This document shows positions 50,228-62,400 of a DNA stretch of 64,000 nucleotides, piece after piece (the stretch's first letter is position 1; each line of letters starts with the position of its first letter). The stretch is from Cardinalis cardinalis (lineage: Eukaryota; Chordata; Aves; Passeriformes; Cardinalidae): assembly GCA_014549065.1 (NCBI GenBank), contig JACDOX010000058.1, positions 124,001-188,000 on the forward strand, in the 5' to 3' direction. The notes below the pieces were generated by a model. That model did no database searches. It had not been told where the DNA came from and saw only the letters and a list, made by a program, of their open reading frames with translations. A program made the translations under genes and the position numbers.

Positions 50228-50496
50228 CTGGCTGTGACCAGAACTGCACCAATGGGGAAAGCACCGCAGCCAAAAGGCCAGGACTTGCTCNGCGTGCAGT
50301 TTGCTGTTGATGCTGCAGTTGTTGCTGTTTTGTCTTGCTATACATATTAGTAAGGAACTGTTTTTCCTGTTCTCATATATTTTTGCCTGAGAGACCCTTA
50401 ATTTCAAAATTATAATAATTCTGAGGGAGGGGGTTTATATTCTCCATTCCAAGGGAGGTTCCTGCAGACACCTGTTTTTCAAACNNAGACNCTGCC

Positions 50497-53400
50497 CCAC
50501 TCTGCTTTTGCAAGGAAAGCCATGCTTCAGTTCAAACAAAACAGGAAACAGAAGAGCAGTAAAGGAAAACAAAGCTTGTTCTTGATGTTCAATGTAGGAA
50601 GAGGGAAAAAAAATGAGAAGAAAAAGGAAATATCAAATGAAGAACCAAAGGAATCAGCTGCGGTAAAGAACCTTCAAACAACCACTGAAAATATGAATTC
50701 TGCCAGAAAGGACTTCAGCAGCAGCTGCTTTATTGCCTATTTTGTTTCTGAAAGAGCCTGCCAAGGATTCAAATGAAGATTCACTGAAAAAACTTGAAGC
50801 TGAGGGAAGTCTGGCATTTTCTTATGAGTGACAGGTTAAAGTTATGACAGAAGAGAGCTTTTATTTTCCTTGTATGTTCCGCATTTTTTACTTGATTGCC
50901 CCAGGCTGGTACTTTGCACATAGACACTGATAAATCTGAGCTCCAAAGNCAATATTATGTACTACTCAGACATGCAGCACAGATGCAACTGCTTAGCTGA
51001 CTGTTACCTGTAAAACCTAATTAAAATCAATAAAGACCTGTAGCTGGAGGTCCATGTTTTATCAGAGCATGAAAATGAGACAAAACTCCCAATAACAGTG
51101 CTTTGGTTTTCCATTTATCTTTGCAGATATCTTACAGTAGCCTGTGAACAACCTTCACTTCAGGGTATTTACGCTGTACCTGACCAAAGTTTATCTGTCA
51201 ACCCTGTAGGAATACTGGCATAGTTAACATTTTCTTCAAGTCTAAATCTGCCATGGGATTAATCCTTTGCTCTTTAGTGAAAAGAAGGAAAGTAGTTTTA
51301 GGCTAATATCACTGTTAAACTCTGTGATAAGCTTTCTAATGGAATGGCTCTGAGACCCAGCAGCTTGACTCTCATCCAGAAGGATTTAGCTCAGAAAAAC
51401 AATTGTCTTTTCCCAGAAAAAAAGCCCTAAAGAGTACCTTTATAGAGGGGCAAAGGCAGAAAAGACACAATCTGAAATAGGATCTGTTGGCCTGCTTCTT
51501 CACAGCCAACATTTCTGTCAGGAATTTCTCAAGTTGTGAAAGATCCAGGGTCCAAATCTATGGTTTGAGATCATGTGTCTGGCTGGTACTTCTTTATTTC
51601 TCCTTCTTTAAAATATCAAACTTTGATCAAATACAGAATTCTTAGGTGACATCACTAATAGTTATCATACTAGAGTTTGCTAGTGGTGAATTCCTGGTTT
51701 ACCACAAAAATGGTACAAAACAAAAAAAATGAAAATCAGTTTGAGTCTTTTTACCGAGTTCTTATGTACCAGGCTTCTAAGCATCACAGAAAACTTTTAA
51801 AACAGAGATATTAGCAGTGTTGTCCTGCAATGTCTCTGAAGATCTTTGAGATTAAGAAGCATATAAGAGAACTTAAGCTTAGTACATTATAAGTTCTTCA
51901 ACAGCAACAGATTAGCTCTTTTTTTACTTTCTCAACTGTAGGCAGCCTTCTCCATCTCCAAGGAACAGCAACCAACTTGTAGAGGCTCCANGTCCATGTC
52001 CCTACAAAACCAGCTAGAGATTTCCTTGCCAATGAAGGGGATTTAACATAAACAGGCTCATGTAGCTCCAGTCCTGCTTCTAGTATTCAGTATTGGGTGT
52101 CATAAGCACACCCATCTTGTGGGTAAATCTGAAAATCTCCCTCTGCCCATTTATGCATGATAGTAAATTCACTCATCTATTTTGTGAGAACATCAGACTG
52201 CTGGGTTTAGGAATGTTGCAACAAATTAAAGGCAAAACAACCCAGTATTGCCTGTTTGCTATTAAGGGAACTGTACAGTTCCCCTAATTTTTCCTTCAGC
52301 AAATCACTGCCTACTAATACTGTACTTCTCAAGTGGCAATATAAAATTGAAATGAAAGTATCATCCTGACAATGATGTCATCAATATTTTGATTTTGATT
52401 ACTTAATATTAAGCACAAAAGTTGTGACCAAGAATTTGCCAATTCTTCTTGTTGATTCATTTTATTTAGAAAATCTTTTCTATTTCTGCACTACAGATGC
52501 AAAGTTGTTAAGATCTGTATTTTCTACAATTTTGAGGTGGAGCTATTGGTTGCACCAGAAGTCCAGGGCTCTGTATAACTTTTAAGACCATAATGATTTG
52601 ATATGGAAGCAAAGAGTCNAATGAGTTTCCAATCTCCCAGCCCTGTGTCCAGGATATTCACTGCTATGCACTCTCCATTTAGATAGCAAGACCACCAGAC
52701 TTACAACAGTTAATACATCTGGCATTTAGCACTGCTTTAAATTTTGAAAGGGGAAGGGCACAAAAACCCCAAAGCTGAAGCTTTTACTCTGAGCACAGTT
52801 TTGGATATATTTCTAAAACTGTGGCAATGGAATCAATTTTCTGTTAAGGGTGTGCAATCACACTGACTGATAAAGATTGCTTTTGGCTTTGNTTCATTAT
52901 TCTGACAAGGACTTAGCATGTCAAAAAATAAAAAATTATGTGAGTAGAAAACACTTATTCTTTTACCCATTATTGTGGTACCAAATACTTGAGAGAATAG
53001 TGATTTCTGGGCAGTGCCTGTTGTTCGTGTTTTCTTCCTTTTTGCAGCTGTTTATTTTATCTTCCTCTGGTAGTTTTTGAGCTTTAATACCATCTCTTTA
53101 TTTATCAGAAGTCTATACCTGTTTTTGATATGTAGAGATACCCACAGGCTCCCCTAACCCTGTCTCATGTTGCTGTGTTGTATGAATTATTCAGAAAGTT
53201 TAGCTTTTGAAGTGGTCAGTAATTACATAACTTAACATCAAGATAAAAGACAGAGAAAGAACATGAAGAGACATCACAGAACCAATTTTCTATCCTTCAG
53301 GAATAACCTTAGTATATAAATTCTAGAGACAATGTGTAATTAAACAAGGATCTTTAATGTACTCTGTAGCATTTTACATTTTCAGAGTTCAAGGTTTCCC

Positions 53401-53749
53401 CCCTGCTGCCTAAGGAGTACTTAGCTTCTCATTTCCCTTATCCCCATGCCTACCTTTTGAACTGTTCTTGTGCTTAGTAAGTCCTTAAAACACTGGATTA
53501 CAAGAACTAAGAATGTAAGAAATGTCAATCATACGTGTTTAGGTCAATAACAGATCTGTCTAAGACGCTGCAGATAGAGGCACTGTTTCAGGAGGAGACA
53601 AAATCCTGGCCTCTCTCCATAGATTCTTTCAGCACTTAAAACAGTTCTGCTGCCATGTTAGGATAGGGATTTATCTTCATCTTCTTCATGTAGTATTTGT
53701 TTTGTATATGTAGTCCATGAATTTGCATTCTTTTAAATATTCTGGTATG
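50497..53749. other. Unassigned non-coding DNA
   Basis: No gene or repeat family recognised. The 84-codon lysine-rich plus frame at 50522-50776 reflects A-rich composition and has no motif. Confidence 0.5.
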
Positions 53750-54933
53750 ATTTGTCTCCAATACCTCCTGTAGCAGCAAGTCCCAGAAACACTTTTTAAA
53801 AACCATTTTTAAGTCAATCTCCTGGAAGTTTCAGCAAGTGCTCTCTGGTTCTAGTGTTGCAGGATTTGGAGAGAAGCAGTTCTACATTTCCCTTTCCCTG
53901 TGGGATTTTTTTTAGAGTTCAGCACTATGCAAGCTTTGCTTAGATTCTTTTTCTTAGGATACATTGACTTTGTCTACACCAATACTCATCTGTCACCTTT
54001 CTGACCATTTTGAACACCTGATGTAATCCCTTGTCACTGATGCAGCTTCTGGTTACCCAAAAGATGTTAATGCCATCCTCACATTTCAAGATATCACATT
54101 TCCCTTTTCAGTCATTGACAAAATAATGAATAAAACTGCTCTCAATACTTATTCAGAGTAGGAGCCACTGCTGAGTTTAAGTAGCCTGAAAACCACTAAG
54201 CCCCCTACTCTGCTCCTCTTGACCTTTAACCAACTTTAAATCCTTAGAAGGACTTTTCTGCCAAACTCATAANAACTTCATAACCTTAATTAAATTTTGC
54301 TGCAGAAACTTGTCAAAGATCTTTTTAAACCCCATATTTCTCAGGTTCACTGGGTCTCCAGTTATACACCTGCTGAAACCATGATAGAGCAGCAGCAGGA
54401 TGGTGGGACAAGATTCCCCATTCCAAGGGCATTGCTAACCTACTCCCAGCAGTCTGTGCACTCCATAATCTTCTTTCCTTCCAACTCTCAGAGTTTACTG
54501 GTAAGAGAAGTTTCTCCTGTAAATAATACTCATGTTGGAATCTTGACATAAGTTTTTGGTCCAATACTTCATGTATATTTTCCTAAAATAAGTGTAGCTC
54601 CTCTGACTGGTCTGCTATGAATACATTAAGTACAGGAACTTCCACAGCATCTTTCATGATGAAGAATTATTGAACTTCTCTGCCTTATCTCTTATCAGTG
54701 CCCCTCTGATGTCATAGTTAGTGAGCAAGCCCACCAATTTTCTCGCTTGTTTCCTTTATTTAAATAAAAATTTGATCTCAGATGAAGCATAATTTGCAAG
54801 GTGCTCTTCAGATTTTTTTTAGCTCTCTTGTTTTCCTGCTTTCTTTTAACTTGTCCTGCCTTTTCATTCAGTTACACTTACCATTTTTAAATACCATCCT
54901 TTTCCATGGAACAGTATCCTTGTATTTCATTGA
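53750..54933 (-). mobile_element. Ancient CR1/L3-type LINE, left part, minus strand
   Basis: Highly diverged antisense match to the ORF2 reverse transcriptase region of the old CR1/L3 LINE group, recognised by ordered words rather than continuous similarity. They are cattgacaaaataatgaata (about 54114), gacctttaaccaactt (54221), cttgtcaaagatctttt (54309), ctgactggtctgctatgaat (about 54605) and gattttttttagctctcttg (about 54811). The order is that expected reading the element backwards. No reading frame survives. A younger CR1 interrupts it on the right, after which it resumes. Confidence 0.6.
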
Positions 54934-55230
54934 ATCATGGAACCATAGAATGGTTTGGGTTGGAAGGGATGTATAAATACAATGTAGTCCAACCCTCTGC
55001 AATGAACAGGAACATCTTCAGCTAGATAAGGTTGCTCAAAACCCCATTCAGCGAGACTTTGAATGTTTCTAGGGGTGAGACATCATCAGAAAACTTGAGG
55101 GTTCATTTGATCTCACTGTCTGTGCCAGTGATGAAGACACCACTCATCACTCTTCTCCATCTGGTCACTGAGACATTGCTTTCTTCTCACTGGATGTGGC
55201 CATCCAGCCAATTCCTTATCCAAATTCAAG
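54934..55230 (-). mobile_element. Younger CR1 LINE inserted in the ancient LINE, with an internal deletion
   Basis: The plus strand starts atcatggaaccatagaatgg, the reverse complement of the CR1 terminus, and continues tttgggttggaaggga and tagtccaaccctctgc. After about 55080 it jumps from 3' untranslated sequence (gaatgtttctagggg) to the reverse transcriptase part of the antisense strand (catcagaaaacttgag; later catccagccaattccttatc near 55200-55220). Several hundred bases of the normal element between these points are missing. Either one CR1 with an internal deletion or two CR1 fragments abut. Nothing is coding. Confidence 0.8.
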
Positions 55231-55890
55231 GTCCTGACTTTACTCTTTGCCTGACCCATATCCTAGAGGAATGCAACTCCACCAGTGCATGATCACTGCA
55301 TTCCAGACAGCCTCCAGGCTTGTCACTGATTCNTTCATTTGTGCTGATTTATTTACTATGAAGCTGGTTAGCACTTTCATGAGATTGCTTTGTTTTCACA
55401 TTTGTGCCAGAGAATTTACCTCTGCTTCAAATTATTTTTGAGGAGGCACCAGATTGCTTGGAGGCTTATTGATTGGCAGATTTTGTTTTTATTATTCTTT
55501 TTTATGCTGATTATATCATTTTTATATAGTTCCATAGGTGCTGTATTTGACTTTCCTCTCTTCTGTGGTGGATCTAAACGTATTGTGTTCACTCTTACAA
55601 ACTGATTTTCCCTTCCTATGACTTAGATTTCATCCTTCAAAACCAAATTCAGAATGGCAACCTACCTTAAGTGCACAGAGACCATTTGTTCTAGGAAACA
55701 TTATTTATTGTGTCCAAAAACTTTTATCATATTCATAAGATATCGATCCAGTCTATATGCAGATCCTATAGGACTCCTATTACAGTTTTCTCTTAATCTG
55801 GCAAAGTCAGTTCTGCCTGTCAAGGGTAAGGATTCATCTCTTGCACTGAGAGCAGGTCAATAACTCCACATATTTCTCACATTTTTACCA
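55231..55890 (-). mobile_element. Ancient CR1/L3-type LINE, right part, minus strand
   Basis: The ancient LINE appears to resume after the younger insertion, now in its more 5' region. Ordered antisense words include atgatcactgcattccag (about 55287), accaaattcagaatgg (about 55641), tttgttctaggaaaca (about 55686) and ccagtctatatgcaga (55748-55763). Similarity is weak and family assignment is from memory. The 129-codon plus frame starting at 55891 lies just outside and is unrecognised. Confidence 0.45.
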
Positions 55891-56738
55891 GTGCCCCCCA
55901 GTGAGTTCTCTCTGATTTCAAGCTTAACAGTGTTCAAGGAGTTGCAAAAGCTAATAAAAAAAAATCAGATGAGTAACCTGACTTTCAACACTGGGGAAAG
56001 AGTTAAAAATACCAAGTCTGGTACTCTCTGTTTTAAAAATTGTGCGTGGTGCACTGTCAGGAAATGGTTTTCAGGGTCTTCCCTATTTTCAGCAGCATAT
56101 AGCTGCATGCTAGTCATTATAGCTACTCTGCTTAACAGAAGCACTTATTTGGACAAGTCTTTAGAAACATCACTTTTGGAACTACTTCTCTTTTTATTAA
56201 AAAAACATCTCACTTGCAGCTGTTCACTCATTAGCTGGATCTGTGCAGTTGCTTTAATCAGCATTCTCATTTTCAATTAAATAGTTTTTATGATCTATTG
56301 ACAACACCACTTAGTCAAAGTTCACATTGAAATATAAGTTCTGGGACAACATTAAACAGGAGATCTGTTTTGCCTGATCAGCTGTATTTTAAACTACTCC
56401 AATATGAGAAAATAACTCTTCATCTCTGACTGTCCCTGGAACACTTCAAAGGAGTCCTCATGTTACATTCATACCCTTAGGGAAAATGTCAGAATGTAAA
56501 AATACTGTAGAGGATCAATGACTTTCAGAAGGTCAGACAAACCTTTTTCTGTTCCTTTTGCAAAAATTAAAAATAAAAAGAGAAAGAATATTTCCATGTA
56601 ATAAATCTTGGTGTGGTATGGAAAAAAGATTAGGCTTTATCTGCTGACGTTCGTTTAGTCACACTCAGAACCTCATTCCTGAAGCCACCAAAATTCCCTT
56701 TTTTCATTTTGCATCACTAGCAAAACTCTCAATATTTA
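55891..56738. other. Unassigned non-coding DNA
   Basis: Nothing recognised. The frame at 55891-56280 has hydrophobic stretches but no family motif and no supporting gene context. Confidence 0.45.
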
Positions 56739-57335
56739 TCATAGAATAGACTCACAGAATATGCTAAGTTGGAAAGGATCCACCAGGACCATCGAGTTCT
56801 CGCCCTATGCAGGACACCCCAAGAGTCACACCATGTGCCTGAGTGTTTTGTCTAAAAGCTTTTTGAACTCTGTCAGACTTTGTGCTGTGACCACACCCCT
56901 GAGAAGTCTGTTCCAGTGCTCAGCCAGCCTCTGGATGAAAAACATTTTCCAGATACCCAACTTATACCTTCCCTGACTCAGCTTCATGCTCGGGTTCCAT
57001 CACTGGTTGTTCGAGTGAAGAAATCGGTACCTGCCCCTCTTCTTCCCCTCCCACAGGAGTTATATCCTGAAATGAGGTCTTCCCTCAGCCTCCTCTTCTC
57101 CAGGAACAAACAGACCAAGTGATGCCACCTGCTCCTCATGCAGNTTCCCCTCCAAACCCTTCACCATCCCAATAGCCCTCCCTTGAAAGCTCTCTNAAAA
57201 TTTATGTCTTTTTCATACTGTGGGGCCCAAAAGTGCACACAGGGTGTGAGCTGAGGCTGCCCCAGAGCAGAGTGGGACAATCCCCTCCCCTCCCTTCACC
57301 GGCTGAAGATGCTGTGCCTAATGCATTTCTAAATT
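56739..57335 (-). mobile_element. CR1 LINE 3' fragment, about 600 bp
   Basis: The plus strand begins tcatagaatagactcacag, the inverted CR1 terminus, and continues aagttggaaaggatccacca, ctgttccagtgctcagcc and gctgaggctgccccagagc. It covers the 3' untranslated region and the end of ORF2. The part at about 57250-57300 is the reverse complement of the same CR1 segment found in sense at about 23855-23905. It is truncated at the right, near gctgtgcctaatgc. Inactive. Confidence 0.92.
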
Positions 57336-59280
57336 CTACTTTGCTATTTGCATGGGTTTATAGGACACTTCCTCGACATTAGGATGGCTTTTCTGTCAAG
57401 ATGGGACATCTCTTCATTATGTCGCAGGATGGTTTCTTGGGACCCTATTAATTTTGGACTGTTGTTTTCTGGAAATAATGCTCCAGCATTAGCAACTTCA
57501 TCTTCTCTGTGTATACCAGGACTAGGTCTGTGTTAAGTTGATAATCAGAAATTTTCTTCTTTAAAAGAGAATAGTTATTTTAAAACTACATAGTAACAAT
57601 GGATTCATTTGGAATTTGGATTGTGCCCACTTTTTCTTCTAGCAGGTGGAATTCCTTTCCTCTACAAACCACAGAGAACACAGGAAGTAGCTATATGTGG
57701 ACACATGAAGTAGCTAAATGTGGGAAGATAAGGTGGGAGGCAGGCAGTAAATGATGTACATATTATTCATCCCNAATTCCCATTCTTGACTAGATTAATT
57801 TCACTATTCTTTCACTTCTTAACAGAGGTGCTGGGATGCAGTTCCTCATATCTGTGTCTCAGATGCAGATGACTGAGCTATCCAGCTCCTGTTAGACTCA
57901 ACAGGAAGATCATCAATGCAGTCAGTGGGCGAGATTTTTCTGCTCAAAGACAGACCAAGATCAAAACCTAGCACTGGCAATCCCTGATGGCTGTTCATCC
58001 ACTGTGGAGAGGAGTCCAGCCTGGCCTGCTGGGCTGTGCACCTGCATTGCTCACAGCCATAATGTCTCAAATAAATTTTCCCCACATACACACTACATGT
58101 GCCATCTACTCATGTCGCCAAAAAGGGTTGAAAGCCACATCCAGAAAATTATTCATATTCACAGTTGCATTCTAACAGATTCAGAGCAATGCTTAAACCC
58201 TGTCCCAAAACTCAGCTGAATCCAAAGGGCACAAACATACCCTGTGTGACCCAAAAGATTTGGGGTTATGATGCACAAGCAAGTAACTTAGGCTCAAAGG
58301 TACCCGTAAATCAGTTGCTGGCAGTATTTTTCCTACTATGTGCTCATCCTCAGTGGCACCCTACAATAAACACAGGATAATCTAAGGAAATTTAGCCCCC
58401 ACAGTAAACAGGGCTCAGCTGCCTTTTGCTTNTTAAAGAGGACCATGTGAAAAGGCAAGTGGAGGACAGCAGCTGAGTGGCTGACATAATGGATGAGATT
58501 CATCTGATCAAATGTAAGCATCTTTTACCTGTGTTTGGTAGTCAACCAGGGCTTGCTTGCTCAGCTCTTCTTATCATAAAGAAGGATAAGATGAATTCTT
58601 CCCTAAATTTACCTATTCCTTCTCCTGGCTGTAAAAGGTCTCTTAGAGATGGAAATGCACACAGATAGATAGGATATGCCCCTTTTTGTTCCACAGCAAT
58701 TTACACACACATAATGCTATCCCAAAGTCATATGTGCACATGCCCATTACTTTTCATGAGCTGAGCCAGAGATTAAAATTTTCCTCCTGGTGGCAAATAT
58801 CTTGCCCAGAGAAAGGTGATGGGGCACAGCTGCAAATAATGTTTTTCTGTGAGCCTTTTTGTGGTGTGCGTATTTTATTCCAAATCTTTTAGAAGAATAA
58901 CATTTTTACATTAATTAGCACTTGTATTTGTGTATTTATGGAAGCACTTCACAAATTTCACTTTTATTTATGAAAACATTTCATGCTGCTATCAACACTA
59001 TCCCTAGAAACTTGGATTGTTTGCATTAAAATAAACAAGCAGGAGTTCATTTGAAAATAACAAGGTCTCTGAGCAATTTCATTGTTTGGAAAGAGGGTCA
59101 TTGCTGAAAGCATTTTCATTGAGGCTGATTAGATAGAGCATGGGGTTTTTTGCTGCAAATATTTTTATTCCAGCAGCAATGATGTTAACCATTTAAAGTC
59201 TGATGTACAACATAGAGAGAGAAGAATGATGTCCAAATTGTCCACTGGGTGCCTCTTTAACCTGCCTGGCACCNTTCTAT
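57336..59280. other. Unassigned non-coding DNA
   Basis: No gene recognised. A small imperfect duplication around gaagtagctaaatgtgg lies near 57681-57725. The 58890-59240 part is AT-rich unique DNA that could hold a conserved element, without proof. Confidence 0.5.
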
Positions 59281-59414
59281 GAACTCAAANGTTTGGATAA
59301 TGCTCTCAGGCACATGGTGTGATTGGGGTGTCCTGCACAGGGCCAGGAGTTGGACTCCATGGTCCTGATGGGTCCCTTCCAACTCAGCTATTCTATGATT
59401 CTGTGATTCTATGG
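59281..59414 (+). mobile_element. CR1 LINE 3' fragment
   Basis: CR1 tail on the plus strand: gtttggataatgctctcagg, cacatggtgtgattgggg, cctgcacagggccagga, tcccttccaactcag and the terminal octamers ctatgattctgtgattctat. It matches the end of the long CR1 at 24290-24427 but is better preserved at the terminus, so it is probably a younger copy. Confidence 0.93.
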
Positions 59415-62400
59415 TCCTGTCCACTCTGCCCATGATCACACAAAACACTAGAAATAATTTTTTTGTGGGACACCTACACAGGTGCTATAAGTCAACTTTC
59501 TTAAGTATGGCACTGTCTCCCAGATTCTCCANGCTAAATGGATCTAGCTCCAGGGCTGAAAGAAGAGCCATGACAAATTAAGAATTCTAACATTCAGGCT
59601 GTATGTGTGACTAATCCTTTCTATCCTGCCTATTAACCTCTGTTTGAGGCAGATCAAGTGAAGCCCGGCTCAACAGCAGCTGCCACCACTCACACACTGA
59701 ACAGCAAGTCTCTTGTAGGGTAAAATTTATAAAATACACCAATTTTAGTCATGTACTCAGTCTGCAGCCCATCACAGTGGTTCTCCCTGAAGAATGTAAA
59801 GTGAACCAGCTCTTGCAGACAGCCCTGACAGCCCCCATTGCTTTACTTCGGTAGTACAGATGACTCTGGCTAACTTGAAAATCAGAGAGAAGAGGTCAGG
59901 ATGTGCAAGCATACTCAGGCTAGCTTTAAACTGGCTCAGCTCAGCTTGGGCCAACCCTGTCAGTGTGTTCCCAGGNGGTGATTTGTCCAGACTGTGCTGC
60001 CAGAGGCCCCTTCTGCTGATGGCAGTTAGTGCAAACGTGTCTACATGTATTCCAGGCATAATTTCGACTACTTAATGTACAGGATTTTCTGGAGTTTGGA
60101 AGAGGCCACCCTGAGCAAGGCTGGGAGTAAGTCAGGACATATTCACAAGTGCAGACAGGAGCTGTGTCAGTGCACCAGGGATGCACTTTGGAGAGATAGA
60201 GAAGAAAGAGTGGTCACTAGTTTTGCACTTGGCAAGCCGGGCACAGCTTGTTCTGCAGATCTGCCTGAGTCACTGTGCACTGTCAGCCAGTGCCTGGGGT
60301 CCCACCTGTGCTGTGCTGTGTGGTGAAGGGGAGCTGGCACATCTCCCAGATGCCAAGGCCCCACAGTGACAAGTAAGGATGGGTGGTAGGCAGATGCTAG
60401 AATGGGGTAACTGGGATGAAGCTCTCCAAATGGTTGCAAGAGCCTTCTCAAAACTTTGGCATTTCCTGGNTTCCCTCTTGTGTAGCAGAAACCTCTGGAA
60501 TATATGCTTTAAGGAAACCACAGTCTGATTGACAGACCAAATNATCACAGAGCACTGTTGTGAAATCACATGGAACAAGAAAATGTCTGAACCCTTGACT
60601 ACAGTTATTCCTTGGCAGATGGTTAGAAAGGATTAACATAAGCAGAGAGGTAAGGGTGGGAAGTCCTATAGAGTTGGGACTCTTTTGGTAAAGAACCAGT
60701 GATGGTAACATAAAAAATCCTATCATCTGGAGCTGCACAANTTGGCAGAGAGCACAGAAGCATTTCCTTTCTATCCACCATGCCTGGCATTCCTTGGAAC
60801 TGGCAGGTTATACCTATGGTCAGGTATCTAGTGGGTGCAACAGAAGTNTATTCTTAAGTAAATATTTATTGCAGTATGCTTGTTATGGCCATACTGAACG
60901 GCTCAGAAAATCTGGGAGCGAGATAGAGGGTCAGCATGTCCACTGGCATCTGTGAGTCAGCAAGCTCCTCTGCTGCTCTGAACAGTTATTTAATTTAAAC
61001 TTGTCTAATTTAATTCTTTTGCTCTCAAACTGTCAGCTCCTGTCTCTGCAATGCCAAAAGGCCAGCCTTCACTGCCCATTAATCCAATTTATGCTACAGC
61101 ATCACTGCCTTCCTCCCAGGCTGCCCATCATCCAGAGAGGAGCTCCCCGTAAAATTTGCAAAGCTTTAGTGTGTTCATCTTGTGAATGGCTCTGCAACCA
61201 GGCTGCTCCTAAAGCAGCCCAGCCAGACATGAGGACACCAGTCTGTTCTCNCTGCTGCCTCCCACATTGAACATGATAGCTTGTCTTTTCTATTGCACTT
61301 GTATTGCAAAACCAATACATCCAATCTTGATCTCTCTTTCTCTCCTAGAGTCNAACTATTCACAGTAAAGAGTATGAACATCCTAGTGAGCAAGTGTGAT
61401 AGCAAATTCCTGCACTGAGGGGACAATTTTTCTGTTCTGTGACCAGGATCATAAGGTCTTGATGCCTCATAAGGANCTCTGAGCCTTCATAGACATTACA
61501 ATCTATAATAATGTCACAAATTATTTGACCTGTGGCTGTCATTTTCAACATAAGTGAGGGTATTGCTCTAAGTGCCTGTNGTTTGCTGCAGTTTTTCACC
61601 TGTCTTACAAGATCATGTCCTAGTACATTTAGAAGAATGAAAGACATTAAAGCAAACCATGGCTTTTTCTCTATTCATCCCCTGGTCTTTAACCATTGAA
61701 GTACCAGCTAGATTAGCAGAGTTACTCTTAAATTATCCTTAAATAGTCTTAAGTCAAGAGGAGAACTGGATGTTAAATCTCAGTTCACCACATGACTGGT
61801 GCTCAGGTTGACTATAAACATAATGGATTTCAGTAGAGTTACCTCAAATATACAAAAGCATAGCCAAGAGCTTAATTTGATCTTAAATAACATTTCAAAG
61901 GACTCATCAGAGCAGTGGCTTGGTTTTCAATAGCAGCACTTAACCACATTTCAGCTATGCAGTGTCATTAGTGTTCAGTGAGAATGCTCAGGTGCAATTT
62001 GTCTCATTGCTTTCAAGTAAGCAAAGTGAAGCCAATAATTCTATTAATGAAAGCTGGGGCTGTGTTTTCCACACTGGCAGAAACATAGTCCTGTGTCTAT
62101 ATATTAGAGGGGAAATTAATCAATGGAAAAACATGGAATAGAAAGTACTATTCTAAAAATAACAACAAGAAAGTGAATCAATTATTATCTTTTACAGAAA
62201 GGCAGCTATTTTGTTAACCTTGGTGTATATGTAAGGCATGAATAAGCCTGCAGTTCTCTTGACAGAAAGACAGCAATCAAATCACGCAACATGTTCTTCT
62301 GCTGTCATGTTCAATACATTAAAACGTTCTGTCAGCAGAAAGCCTGCAGGACTTGGGAATAACCATCACACCACCAAGAGAACACATTACATGTTAGTTT

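Larger units (their letters stand above)
48229..50491 (+). mobile_element. Outer LTR (A) of a triple nest, ERVL-type, 5-bp target duplication
   Basis: The outer element begins TGTTGGGGACTGGG at 48229 and ends aaacNNagacN at 50491. It is flanked by ctgcc at 48224-48228 and 50492-50496, a 5-bp target duplication typical of ERVL. Its left part (48229-48883) is GC-rich, with CpG and C-runs near 48785; its right part (50232-50491) is AT-rich, with the word gggagggggtttatat. Between them sits another LTR with its own target duplication. Removing that insert leaves about 915 bases, the size of a long avian LTR. My recollection of this passerine family has gcccctgctgg running directly into ctgtgacc, which is exactly the join left by removing the insert. 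The open frames on both strands of the GC-rich part (142 and 156 codons) are unrecognised and probably artefacts. Confidence 0.8.

Noticed and set aside
55891..56280. 129-codon frame with hydrophobic segments
   Set aside because: AT-rich DNA readily gives hydrophobic codons; no family motif and no gene context.
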